A stretch of DNA of 64,000 nt from Chrysomallon squamiferum (taxonomy: Eukaryota > Mollusca > Gastropoda > Neomphalida > Peltospiridae). A program made the position numbers and the translations under genes. The stretch spans positions 32,119,087 to 32,183,086 of the forward strand of contig CM022672.1 in NCBI GenBank assembly GCA_012295275.1, given 5' to 3'. Positions 39,084 to 51,945 of this stretch are shown here, in pieces. The notes beneath the pieces were generated by a model. It was not told where the DNA came from. It saw nothing but the letters and a program-made list of their open reading frames with translations, and searched no databases. The first letter of the stretch is position 1; every line of letters begins with the position of its first letter.

Positions 39084-39776
39084 CATCACACAGCTGATTT
39101 TAACACTTCATAATTTCTAACCTGAACATTATCCAGTGAATTATATACTAGAACAGCCTTTCCTGTCAATTTACTCTGAACTAATAAGTGTCCAAACTGT
39201 TTTGGCCATTTAGATACCAACCACACTCTTTTGAGAAAGAAAATTTCAACATCATTTTCATCCAAATCAGTAACCGAAACAATTATTGATTCTAAAACCA
39301 TTCGATCCATTCTCACTTGAATTCTCTCTAAACTGTCCTCTCGTTTTAAGTTCATGTTCCATTTTCAATTGAATTATCAGAAATTCTCTTTCATTGTGTC
39401 TCTCTTTATCTCTCCTTTTCTTGTCTTTCATACCCTGTCTTCTCTCTATCTTTCATTTCTTTCATATTCTCTTTTCTCTCTATCATTTTCATGTTCTACT
39501 TTCTTAAGCTTTAATTTTTGTTTGAAGGTTTATATCCTTTAATAGTAGTGATTCTGCCATACTCTGAATTACACCTATATCATTACTTCCCCCACTCTCA
39601 TTGGCTAAAGAATCTCCAAATAAAGCCTCTGTTAATACTTCTCTGATTTGCTCTCTCTTGATGTGTTTCTTGAAATATTATGAATATTTGTCAATTCTGT
39701 TAGCTCAGCCCTCTTAGCTCTTTTTATAGAAGTTACACCAAGACTGTGCACTATATCTTGATCCGTAATAATTTCT
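39084..39776 (-). pseudogene. Ty3/Gypsy-like gag fragment, unit C
   Basis: Third copy of the gag fragment. The start codon reads ACG instead of ATG, and about 30 codons around the LDENDVEIFF segment have lost a few bases. The KLTGKAVLVYNSLDNVQV tail is the same as in unit A. Confidence 0.6.
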
Positions 39777-41889
39777 GTTCTGATTTTATAATTTTATAAT
39801 GTTTTTTATTCTTATTATTTTGTTTTGTTATGTTTTCTCTAGTAGATATAAACATGAATTAGCTGTCATCAAATTGGGGAAATACTCGATATATCCAAAG
39901 AAATAATTCCATAAGAATTTGAGAAAACGAACTCCCACATTAATTATTTTTAAAATCTTGGATGAGAGCCCCAACTTTTATAATCCTGTCTAAGGGCTCA
40001 TACCATAAAACATCTTGTATATTTTATTAAGGCTCAGCCTGACTGAACCATTTGGTTTTCATGTTGGGTTTTTCCTTTTCTCTTTAAATAACAAGTGCCA
40101 GGTGTTTAAAACAACCCAAAGCAGTTGAGAAATTTACGGGAAAAATAAAACATGCGGACATCACAGAAAACTAAATTTGTTATGCAATCTGAATTCCAGA
40201 TGATCAGGCACCCCTACCAGTGGATGATAAGGCTCCTCACCTCCAGCAGAGAATGACCAGACTCACCATCCCCATCACTAGACAACCAGACTCCTACAAA
40301 CCTACCAGTGGAAGACTGCTGACTTGTATGTGTTCATTCTGTCTTACCATAATTCTATGTAGTCTTCCAAATCTCTGTCCTCTAACAGATCAGCTGAGTG
40401 AATAATATAAGATTTCTCAGTGTTCTTATTTCAAACTGTTGAGGTTTAAAAAAGTGCAGTATTCTATTTCTGATCTTTAGCATTATCCACAGTTATAATT
40501 TATATTCACTTTCTGCTAATTGTAACTTGTATTTGTAATCTGTCTATGAAGGCTCTATATCTGAGGAAAAATGACTCTTCTGACTTCCAGTGGAAAATTG
40601 AGCTGTGGCAATATTTTCCAGTAATTTAAAAATTTGAAATTGTTTGACTAATATTTAGTAAGTAATAAACTGATGTGATTGTGCTGTCATGTACATACAT
40701 GTGTAGCTGATATAACTCAATGTGCTTTGTGTGACATTTTCTTTGTTCATTTCATGTGTGGCATAAGACATAGCAATTTGACAAACATTTCATTTTTGTC
40801 AAGCATGTCCTCGCATGTGAAGTGAATTTTACTTATTTTCAAGCATCTCATTTGGGAAGAACATTGTTATTTTGTATTATATATTTTTTTCAGAACAAGA
40901 ACATGAGACCTCTAGAAGGAAAGGTGCCTCTAAGCTCTGTCCATAACTTGCAAGAGGTTTTCTATTTTGTGAAAAAGGTGACATCTTGCCAGAACTACAC
41001 TTCAGTAGACATGAATATTTTTTATTTTGATATATAATTGATTCCTATTTTTTATTACTTGAATAAATACTGTTTCTCTTTCAATTCCTGGGTTTTTTGT
41101 TTGTAATTTTTTTACGCAATAGTCTGCAACTTGTAAGATTTATCTACTTCTTTTTTTTTTGGGAATATTTCTCTTCTTATTCATTGCTTAATGATAACTT
41201 TTAGTATTGTCATCATTTGTAATAAGTTAGGATTGTCTCATAAAATGCACACAATATCTTTCTTCCTTACATTCTTTAATTCATGATGATAGTATAATAT
41301 TTTAGATAACTGATAATATAATGTACAGAATTGACTCAGACATCTTTCTCTCTTGCCAGATATTCTGTCTTTTCTGCTGACCTACCTTTCACCCCAGTCA
41401 CACTGACAACATCTCACACACCTGAACAATACTGACAGACCACTACTGTCTTGCTTTTGTTAAGATACTCTCAGTGGCAGTGTTTGCAGATGTCCTAAAT
41501 GTCTTCCAGCACCCAAGTACTTTAATTCTAAACAAACAGAAATACACTTTATATGTTTTCAGTGCAACCAAAGATTACAATGGATGCTTTATTTGAATCC
41601 CTCACATGTACTTAATACAAAACATTCCCTATAACCATTATTTGTCATATTACTTCTAGATATTTCTACAGTTCTCCTGACTGTAGTTAAATGTTTTGCA
41701 TGAACAACTGTTACATTGTTACCTTCATGATTATTTTTCAGAGGGGAGGAAAAGTGTCTGCTGTTTACTGCAAATACATTTATAATAAGTAATAGTTAAT
41801 TACGGGATCTTCTGTTTTCATTTTACTGACATTGTCTAGTGCCAGGAAACAAACCAAAAATATTGTCAATATTAATTAAATGTTATTTT

Positions 41890-41926
<37 letters not shown>

Positions 41927-42392
41927 ATACTGCATTTGATAAATACTTCCTAGCATTGTATATTAAAAAAGAAAAAGAAAGAAAACAAAAACAAAAATGT
42001 CTAACTCCTTTAAATAGGTAGTTGTAAAGTATAAATAATGGCTAGACTACTTTAAAAACTAATAGAACAAAATGTAATTTTTCTGATGCTAGGTGACTCT
42101 AAATGTCATAATACATAATATTAATTTAAATAATCAGTGCGGCCCTTAAAGCAATGAGCAAACAGCAGGACAGCCCCACATCAGCTAAACCTCAGTCAAG
42201 TATCATGTGAGAACAGAGTGAGCTGCCCTTGAAACTGCAAGCAAACATGACAGAAGCCTGATGCTGCAGCTGATGATAGTTTGACAATAATTGTTAGCTG
42301 AGTTTTCTTGCAGATTTATAGACTTTGTGGTTGTTGTTTGATTTGTGATTGTTTAATTATTTGTTGTTTTTTCTTCTTCTTTTTTTGAGAAA

Positions 42393-42423
<31 letters not shown>

Positions 42424-42800
42424 GTTATTATTATTGGTTATGCATTTATTTATTGAATTAGAATTTTTCTTATTCTTAATTATTCCATTTGTTTCTTGAT
42501 TTTTTTCTATTTATTACTCATTTTATTTTATTTTATATTTCAATTTTTGTTTAAGATTATTATTTTGGTGTGTGTGTTTGTTTCAGTTTAGTGAAATCTC
42601 TTCTGAACAGCTAAGATTATCTAGTTCTGTCTCTAATTAAGTAATAATTAAAAACTAAACTATCTGAGTTGTGTTTTAAAATGTGATTATTTCAGATGAA
42701 TAAAACAATGATTTTGTGTGTTGAGATAATTCTTAGAGTAGCAAGACAAAGAAACATCTGAAAATGTGTTATTATTTTTCTCTTCTTTCTGTACATATGT

Positions 42801-42802
<2 letters not shown>

Positions 42803-42830
<28 letters not shown>
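42803..42830. repeat. (CA)n microsatellite, unit C
   Basis: About 14 CA units. The same site in A and B has only a few. Confidence 0.9.
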
Positions 42831-42835
<5 letters not shown>

Positions 42836-43661
42836 CACATACACGTTTAACAGAATGGAAAACTGATCTTTTTACCACATAGTTTTCAACTTTCTGTTCA
42901 TATAAATGTTTTTGATATTTTATACAACACTTGTTTCATTTAAAACTTCAAAAGGAGTAAAAGTTTAAAAATCAATGGAAAGCAGATAACAAAACAATAG
43001 ACAAAGAAGTAATTTGTACATGTAATTTCATCATGTAGCTTTTTCTGATTTAATTACTGATATTATAATTTGATTATTAATACTTGTCACTGTTGCTGGT
43101 GTTATTCGGAATAAATGAAAAAGGAGATAGAAAGTTAAAGTTGAGAAAACAGTTCATGTGATAAAGAAATGAAACAGCTGGAGTCTGTACTTGTTTGACT
43201 GGAGAACATGCTACCTCTTGTTGACAGAATCATTATACTGGAATTATTGAAATGAGTAAACATGAAATTATTGTCTCATCTGACTTGAGAACACATTTTT
43301 ATAGAAACAAAGGCCCATAATTCTGATTATAGCTTATAACTGTTTTGACTATAAATAGTTTTAACCTTAATTAATGGAAACTTCAGTTACTGGCAGAAAT
43401 TAAATCCAGTTTTAAAATTTCATTTTATACTGACTTTAAATAGGTGTTAATGATAACTTCACTGACAAAAATAGGTCTCTCTGCTTTCAAAACTCAACAC
43501 TGATAATTACTGACAAAAATAAATCCAGTTATTCTGTACTGTCAAAGGACTAACATGATTTTATTTCAAAGTGCAAAGAATGAATTTGTATTTGGGTTTC
43601 ATATATTGCTATGAAACACTGCCAACTTCTTCACTGCTTAAATAGGATTAAATAGGATTAT

Positions 43662-44035
43662 GAGTTAGTGTAGGTGTTAAGTTTAGTATTAGGTGTTTGT
43701 GTAGGTGTTAAGTTTAGTATTGTGAGTTAGTATAGGAGAGAAGTTTAGGATTAGGGGTTAGTGTTGATGTTATGTTTAGTATTGGGGATTAGTGAAGGTG
43801 TAATGTTCAGTATTAGGTGTTAGTGTATTTGTAAGTTTAGTCTCTAGGTTTGTGTAGGTGTTAAGTTTAGTATTAGAGATTAATGTAGGTGTTAAGCTAA
43901 TTATTAGGGTTAGTGTTGGTGGTAAGTTTAGGATTAGGGGTTAGTGTAGGTGTTAAGTTTAGGATTAGGGGTTAGTGTTGGTGTTAAGTTTAGTATTAGG
44001 GTTAGTGTTGGTGTTAAGTTTAGTATTACTGTATA
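43662..44035 (+). repeat. Telomere-like hexamer array, unit C
   Basis: About 12 copies of the 30-base period, the longest of the three arrays. The same decayed TTAGGG-rich tail follows at 44210-44360. Confidence 0.8.
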
Positions 44036-45157
44036 CAACTTATGGACAGGGTTAGGATAAATTTAAATTTAGTGTTAGAGATAGGGTTAGGACTAATTCT
44101 AGTTCAGATTCAAATATATATTTCTCTCAAGAGACACTTCATATAAGACTTGAACAATCTTATGATGAGTTTTAAGATAAAAATACATTCTTTAATTTGC
44201 CATACTTTTACGAGTGAGGTTTACGCCTAGGGTTAGGATTAATTTCAGAGTTAGCGTTAGGTTTAAATATCTGAAAAATCTGCAAGACCTGGAAAGTCAT
44301 ATTATGAATTTCACAAGTAAGGTTAGCATTTTGATTAGGGTTAGGTCTCGGGTTAGTCTAACTTAGACACAGATTTAAATGTGAATTTACCTGAAGAGAT
44401 TTTCATTCAGTACAGACTGACGTTTTATAGATTTTTGGTGAAACTAAATGAGTTTTGAAAGAGAACATAGTTTTAACGAAAGCTTCGAAACATTCTTTTA
44501 AATGTGAATATATGTTTAATAAATTCGTTTGTGAAGTAAAATAAAAAAAAGACGAACAGGAGAAGAAGAAGAAAATAAGTATGTTGTCATATGAATTGTT
44601 CAGTTCTATCCGGTGAAATAATCTCACTTTCTGTAACTAATATCTTCCCATACACAGGAACACTGAGCTGTTGTTGCACCATGGCTGGCCTCGTTGCGAA
44701 AACACACACACATATTCATCATCGACATATTTCTTTATCGTTTATCGATCGACTTCAATTCGGCCTGCAGCGCTCAAACTATAATAAAAAAAACTAGATC
44801 ACCTCCCCATCCACATTACCCCACCCAGTTCTCAGTGTCCGCTGCCGATCTGGTGCACTTCATCTGAAACAAGTAACTGAGAGAAAGGTTTACAATAATT
44901 CAGGGATCATGCTCCCGAAGATGTCACCGTAACGACTCAGTTAACCAGAAGTGTCTTTTGAAGACTGTCGTAATAAAGCGAATCACTGTGTCGATATTTT
45001 GTTTACTACTCATGCGATGTTCGTTTCGTGCACTGCTTAATTTTGATCACTAAATTTGAACTTTTGTCGAAAATTATACTATTTTTCCGATATCATCACT
45101 GAATCAGTTCATCAGTTTCATATTAAAATTGGACTAACAGTTATTTACCAGTTAAAT

Positions 45158-45232
45158 ATGGCTCAGAAACCCAAGAAGATGATCCAAAATGACCACCCAA
45201 ATTTCATAGGAATTATAAACATGAGCGGATGA
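45158..45232 (+). CDS. Small ORF MAQKPKKM…, unit C
   Basis: 24 residues, MAQKPKKMIQNDHPNFIGII onward. Intact counterpart of 25502-25576. Confidence 0.2.
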   Translation: MAQKPKKMIQNDHPNFIGIINMSG

Positions 45233-45630
45233 TGTTAGTGATCATTAACATATGTTTTTGATGTTGGGCCTATCGGGGAGGGGGATTCAGCCGGTTCTTT
45301 GTCCCGGGCCCCAAGAGCAAAGAAAGGCCCACAGCAACCATGCAACATCCACTCCACCCTCGAAAACAAGCACGTTCTACAACCCTCAGCCCGACACACA
45401 CTTACATTCACATACACAAACATCACTACACGTATCACACAACACTAATTAACTGAATATGTTTGTTACATGTTATATCTCATCATGGAAATAAAACATT
45501 TACCAGAGCCTCGGAAAGACGGCCCTAAGAAATGAAATTTTTGTTTGCGCTTTTTAGCCACATTCTTGTTCAACGTTTGACACTTCTTTTAACGTTGTTT
45601 ACTGCAACAAGGACAACAACAAATGTTATG

Positions 45631-45631
45631 A

Positions 45632-45676
<45 letters not shown>

Positions 45677-45780
45677 TTAAAATAATAATAATAAAAAAAT
45701 TTAAAACAGATGAAGAAAAAAAACGAAAACAGATAGGGGAAAAGAAAGAAACAAATAAATAAATAAATAAATAAATAAAA
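45631..45780. repeat. (AAT)n and (AAAT)n microsatellites
   Basis: An AAT tract at 45631-45680 and an AAAT tract at 45751-45779, separated by A-rich sequence. Confidence 0.9.
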
Positions 45781-45974
45781 TTAAGGCTTCTATCCTGATA
45801 CAGCCTTGTATTTGCTTGCACAAGGAAATAAAAGGTTTTATTTATTTATTTATTTTATTTTATCTTGTTTCGATTTTCTGTCAGGTAAATTCTTACTTTG
45901 AAAATATTATGAACCTTTAACACCAAGCCTCCCAAACTTTAAATGATGCGAAAAAGGGAAATACAAATGTAAAC

Positions 45975-46085
45975 AAAAATTGCCACGTGTGTGATTGGTG
46001 ATTGGTTATGCTGAAGTAATATAACTGACATCTGCAATTCTCGCGGAAAAAATAACTGAGCTGGCGGGAAAAAAATGTCTCTCCT
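45975..46085. promoter_or_regulatory. Promoter-like cluster: E-box, two CCAAT boxes, E2F-type site
   Basis: CACGTG (about 45984), two ATTGG words (reverse CCAAT boxes, about 45995 and 46002), CTCGCGG (about 46039) and GGCGGGAAA (about 46062) occur within 100 bases of otherwise AT-rich sequence. ATG follows at about 46075, but its frame is short. No gene can be attached. Confidence 0.3.
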
Positions 46086-46365
46086 GTTGATTTTCTTCAC
46101 TTTACAAAAAGGAAAACAAAAATTGTAATTCCACGGTATAGAAAAAAAAAAAAAAAAAAAGTAAATAATAATTAAAACAAACAAACAGAAAAAGAAACAC
46201 TATTAGATGAATCTATTTCTAATTATTAATAACGAAATGATAAAAAAGCAAAACGAAACAATATAAATAACGATGGAGACAATAATGATAAATAGAATAA
46301 AAGAAAAATAGAAAAAGTAATACGACGATCAAAATAACAATATAATAACAACACCAACAACAGCA

Positions 46366-46367
46366 TA

Positions 46368-46430
<63 letters not shown>

Positions 46431-46431
46431 C
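46366..46431. repeat. (AAT)n microsatellite
   Basis: About 22 AAT units. Confidence 0.95.
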
Positions 46432-46523
46432 ATAAATGCACATTGAAAAATCAGTGTAGGTTAAAATCCCCCAGCACCCAATATTCCACATACAAAATTT
46501 CTGTACCCGTCCTCTGTCTCTCT

Positions 46524-46526
<3 letters not shown>

Positions 46527-46585
<59 letters not shown>
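46527..46585. repeat. (CA)n microsatellite
   Basis: About 29 CA units in CA-rich flanks. Confidence 0.95.
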
Positions 46586-46586
<1 letters not shown>

Positions 46587-46671
46587 CTACACTTTCTTTC
46601 ACATACAAATACGTCTCCTGTTTCACCATTGAACGCACACCCATAATCTCTGACATGCACACATACAAACA

Positions 46672-46740
46672 TGTCCCGGTGACCGAACGGTAACATCCTC
46701 CGCCTTCGGAGGGCGGGCGAATGGGTGCCATACGTTCTAG
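46672..46740 (+). other. tRNA-like patch (possible SINE head)
   Basis: GTCCCGGTGACCGAACGGTA resembles a tRNA 5' half with an A-box-like TGACCGAACGG, and CCTCCG…CGGAGG could be an anticodon-like stem. No convincing B box is present, so it is not a working tRNA. A tRNA-derived SINE remnant is the best guess. Confidence 0.2.
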
Positions 46741-47308
46741 TGAAATACACACATACACCTATAAGCATAGACCTATAAACACACATACAAACAGATGTGT
46801 GTCACACACTTGCTCAGTTACACACTCACTCATGCTTTAACGTTCGCATACATTTCAAATAAAGGTGAATAGTATATACACTGTGTAACTTTAAGAAAGG
46901 GAGATAAGTAAGGAACCAACTAAGAAACAAAATACGAGTAATTATATTTTGCAACGATTTTGTTTTGTTTTAACAGTAACACGCTCGCACACAATGAAAC
47001 AAACACAAAAACACACCGACACAAAAAACACAAACGATACATACAACACACACAACAAACACACAAGTACACAGTGACATACGCAAATGCAAATGCGTGC
47101 GCCTTTCCTCTTCTTATAATTTATTTCTTGATCAGAAGCGTTTCTGTAAAAAAACATGCTTGTCCAAGAAGGTTATTTTAATTTAAATCTGATAATATAT
47201 TAACAAAAGTGATAGGTTTACTTACACATTACCCTCAGTCACTGCATTATAATTCTGTAAAGTGTAAAATAGATTAAAAGTAAATTCATTTTAATAAAAA
47301 GGACAGCA

Positions 47309-47311
<3 letters not shown>

Positions 47312-47397
<86 letters not shown>

Positions 47398-47404
47398 TAA
47401 TAAA
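47312..47404. repeat. (AAT)n microsatellite
   Basis: About 28 AAT units, breaking up into AAAAT at the 3' end. Confidence 0.95.
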
Positions 47405-47698
47405 ATAAAAATAATACATTTCAAAATACTATTAATTCAATAACATTATGATCTTAAGGTTCACCAACATGTATGTAACTATCAGTTTATCAAAATACTT
47501 AATGTGCTACTACTAGAAACACTCTCACTACAAGTTTATCAACATACTTAGTTTGAACTACTAGAAACATTGACAACTACAAGTGTATCAACTTACTTGT
47601 GGGTGTTTTTGTATGCATGCTTTTATGTATGTACGTATGAACTACGTATGTATGTATGCTTTAGAAAGAGTTATGAGTGATTAGATGTGTGTGTATCT

Positions 47699-47717
47699 AT
47701 ATCTCTCTCTCTCTCTC

Positions 47718-47795
<78 letters not shown>

Positions 47796-47881
47796 TACAC
47801 ATATATATATATATACATACTAGATCACATACAAACATACATACATAGATACAGAGATAGGTAGACAGATATTGATATATA

Positions 47882-47914
<33 letters not shown>

Positions 47915-48023
47915 ATGAGTGTGTGTGTTTATGAAAGACATTTAGATATGTGTGTGATCGTATATATATGTTTAAGAAAGTATAAATACATGTATTTATG
48001 TGCTAGACAGACAATGCGTATTG

Positions 48024-48105
<82 letters not shown>
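47699..48105. repeat. Compound (CT)/(CA)/(TA)/(TG) microsatellite cluster
   Basis: CT, CA, TA, CA and TA tracts at 47700-47815, a TG tract at 47882-47904, and a pure TG tract of about 39 units at 48028-48105. Confidence 0.95.
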
Positions 48106-48107
<2 letters not shown>

Positions 48108-48329
48108 AGTGGACCCTGATTCATTTGGGACCAATCATAGGTGCCGTTTTAGACACAGTGCCGGCTTACACAAATTAAAATGACACGAAATATATTTTAT
48201 TTCTAATGTTATTGTTAAGCATCTATCAAGTGTCATCTGAGAAACAGTCTGTCATAGACAACTGCGTTTTTTTCTTCTACTTTATTTATTTATTTATTTG
48301 TTTATTTTTTCTTGTTTCTCTCCAAAACA

Positions 48330-48625
48330 AACTTCTCTGTCATGGCCTCCATGTTTAACATCGATTGCAAAATCTGCTGTCGGTAGCAGCAACGAAATAT
48401 TTAATTTGTTTTATAATTTTCAGAACATCAGTGTAAGAAATTTCGGTCACTTGGTCATTGTGTGTATCATCAGTCTATTCAGATTTTTGAATTTGTCGGT
48501 CGTTACTCTTTGCCGACATATTATCTTTTTCGTACAACTGTTGGTAATGGTCACTAAGTTTTATAATGTCAAATATTTCCTGTCTTCATATTTCAGATTG
48601 CATTGCCAGGGTCTTAGTACAAACC
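48330..48625 (-). pseudogene. Possible pogo/Tigger-type transposase C-terminal remnant
   Basis: The minus-strand frame, interrupted by two stops, gives EIFDIIKLSDHYQQLYEKDN and later VTEISYTDVLKIIKQIKYFV. The acidic run followed by an I-S-x-x-x-x-L…L helix resembles the tail of Tigger-like transposases, but the match is weak and the DDE core is absent. Confidence 0.2.
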
Positions 48626-48935
48626 CGCGGCAAAGTCTAGTCGCCTTTATTTTTTTATTTTTTATTTATTTATTTATTATTTGAAACAGATCACTTGAAA
48701 GTTGAATATCGATACATCTTGCCTCCATTTTGTCCAACGGTCTCCTGAACACATTCTGCGATCAGTCAGCGGACTTCAGTTTTTTAGATCGCTTTCCGAT
48801 GAATTCAATAAAACAAAGCAAAATATGCGTCATACGTATTTATTTAGACATCTGCTGTTGACTCTTAATTTAAATGAGTGAATTCACTTAGGTATCACAC
48901 TAATAATGATCTTGTTCATTTAGCTGCGTGAAGGG

Positions 48936-49228
48936 CATAGGTTTTCAACCTGGGGGTCGCCAGACTTTTTTTCTGGGGATTGTGAGATCGTTCTTCAGGT
49001 AGGGTATGTGTTAGCTTTGTACAACTTGACTTGGAAGGAGAAATAAATAAAAACGAGTAGATAGGTTTGGGACCCGTCATAGTGAATATAGATTCCTTTT
49101 GTACTGTCTTTGCTTGATGAAAATATGGTAACCCTACATAATATTGAATCAAAAATTTTAAAAGGGATTTTCGGTCATATTGAGTTGCTCATAAGTCGTC
49201 GCGGTATGAAAAAGGTTGAAAACCAGTG
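48936..49228. mobile_element. hAT-type non-autonomous element (MITE-like, 293 bp)
   Basis: The left end is CATAGGTTTTCAACCTGGGG. The right end is AAAGGTTGAAAACCAGTG, whose reverse complement is CACTGGTTTTCAACC. Both are close to the hAT terminal repeat CAGNGGTTCTCAACC. The 8-base flanks GTGAAGGG (48928-48935) and GTATAGGG (49229-49236) agree at six of eight positions, as expected for a decayed 8-bp target duplication. The GGGGGTCGCC next to the left end is typical of such elements. It has no coding capacity. Confidence 0.7.
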
Positions 49229-49236
49229 GTATAGGG

Positions 49237-49882
<646 letters not shown>

Positions 49883-50381
49883 AGACTACACACATCAAGT
49901 ACAGATATAGGATCTGCTCTGGAATCCTGTCTCACAACATCTTTATGTATTACACGCTGTATGCAGAAAAAAAAAATATTACAGAAACTAAATAATAAAA
50001 CTTGATTTTTATGTCTATATCATTTTTCTGTTTATATTCTAAACACAAATTAAATCAAAAATAAACGATGTAAGAATTCATGATACAAAAACAAATTTAT
50101 TTGCATTTTCTTTATATACATCTTATATATAAACAAACAAACAGTAAATTTGAAACATAATCTAATTTACTTACATATTTAATATAAATCTGAATAAAAG
50201 AAAATTCATAAATAAATCAAATAACAGTTCTTGTATTTCATGTCCAACAGTCAGTAAGTACATATATAATTTATCTACATTTTATTTTATACACATTTTA
50301 AACCGAAAAAAAAAGTACAAATGAAGCAAGAAATAGTTAAAAATATTAAGTTTTATATACAACTAAAAACATTAGATATAC

Positions 50382-50382
<1 letters not shown>

Positions 50383-50413
<31 letters not shown>

Positions 50414-50414
50414 A
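50383..50414. repeat. (AAAT)n in the 3' flank of BTB copy 1
   Basis: About eight AAAT units downstream of the gene. Two TGACGTCA words (50508 and 50527) lie in the same flank. Confidence 0.9.
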
Positions 50415-50652
50415 TGATAAAGCAATGAGATGTTAATATACATTTTTCAAGTATCTGTTTGACACAAAACAATCCATTAGAAAATTTCAAATCAAATCAA
50501 GTGTCTATGACGTCATCACTGCTGTCTGACGTCATCAGAAAAACGTAAACAAATCAATAAATCAATAAATAAATAAACAAATAAATAAAAATAAAAATAT
50601 TAGGCCAGTGATGACTAAAAGTGACAGTGTTTGAACGATGTTGTTTTTTACA

Positions 50653-51889
50653 CTAAAAATAACAAAGCAGGTATTTGTCCATGTCACACACACGTGTAAC
50701 AAGTTTTCTGTGACTGTGTTTAGATTTGTGTGAGTCAGAAAATCTACAAACAAAAGAGTCTACAACAATTTCTGATTTACCTTCAACTCCAAACAATGAG
50801 TTGTCTCCCTTAACATTAACAAACAAGCTGTACTCAGTGTCTTTAGTAATCTTCACTGGACGTCTGAACACGACGTCATACACGTCAGACACGACGTGTT
50901 CATATCTCTGTGTCAGCGTAGACCCGTCCAGTATTTCGTCTGTTCTTGTGTCAGTGACGAAGGCGCTGACGTCGTAGTTTCGTGGTTGACGGTGACCGTA
51001 CAACTGAAATCCGCGAAGTAAAGCGTTTTTGTTGACAGAGAAAGTAATGGATTCATCAAATGCTTCACCAGAACATATCCAGTAACCAGAACCATGTTCC
51101 ACCAAACCTGTTTATTGTAATCTGTGTTTTACGAATCACTGCAGTTCTCATGTTTGAGTTAAAAGGTGAAACATCTTCATCACTCTTCACCAAGTTTTTA
51201 AAAATCTTGAATTTTGTTCTGTGTCACTGAGTATGTTAGTGGGTGTCACGTGTTCTACAAAATACGTCTGATCGAGTAATGGATAACGCACGTGCTTCAC
51301 GGCCTCTCCCAGTGCTTCGCGCATGTTCTGTCCATTCGTCTGTCTTCCTTGCTTCTTACACGCGCTGTCAGCCCACTTCACAGCGGCTTCGAAAACATTT
51401 TTTTTCTCGTCTGCTGTCAGTTCGTCTGATCGTACGATCTCAACCAGACATTCGTGACAAAGATCGGTGACTTCATCCGACTTCAGAACTTCGTCGCCAT
51501 TTTCCAAAATGAAGTCCAGAGTTTTTTTTTAGATCATGTTCATCAAACAGGTGAGCTTGTTCCAGCACGACGCACGCATTCCGTGACGACAACGACGACT
51601 CCAAATAGCGCACGCACTGATCTTCCAGTGTCGTGACGATGTACTTCCTCGATAGATACAGCAGACCGGTGACGTTGTGGCCTGTTAGGACGACGTCATC
51701 CGTATAAAGATATCTGTGTAAAAGAATGTATAGTAAGACTTCAAAACGAGAGATAATTATGGGAGATTAATTAATTAGAAAATAATTAGATTACTAACAA
51801 AAACTGTATTGTTATCAACGTTCGTGTCGGTTTGTATGTTTCGTTACTCACTATGTTCGTACCTGTGTCGCTGTGTGTGTCTCTGTGTG

Positions 51890-51945
<56 letters not shown>

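Larger units (their letters stand above)
36313..45302. repeat. Tandem segmental duplication, unit C (5'-truncated)
   Basis: Third direct copy. It begins at ATTTATGTACTTACATGTGC, equivalent to about 17028 in A and 26968 in B, so the first 1.35 kb of the unit is missing. It ends at GGTTCTTTGT, the same endpoint as unit A, after which unique GC-richer sequence starts. It carries a (TTTA)n tract at 37508-37598 that is much longer than in A or B. Confidence 0.92.

Noticed and set aside
46451-46786. Frames of alternating CV or TH residues
   Set aside because: Translated CA/TG microsatellites.
48298-48684. 128-codon plus-strand frame MFIFSCFSPKQTS…
   Set aside because: Hydrophobic, with no family match. 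It is antisense to the frame that weakly resembles a transposase.
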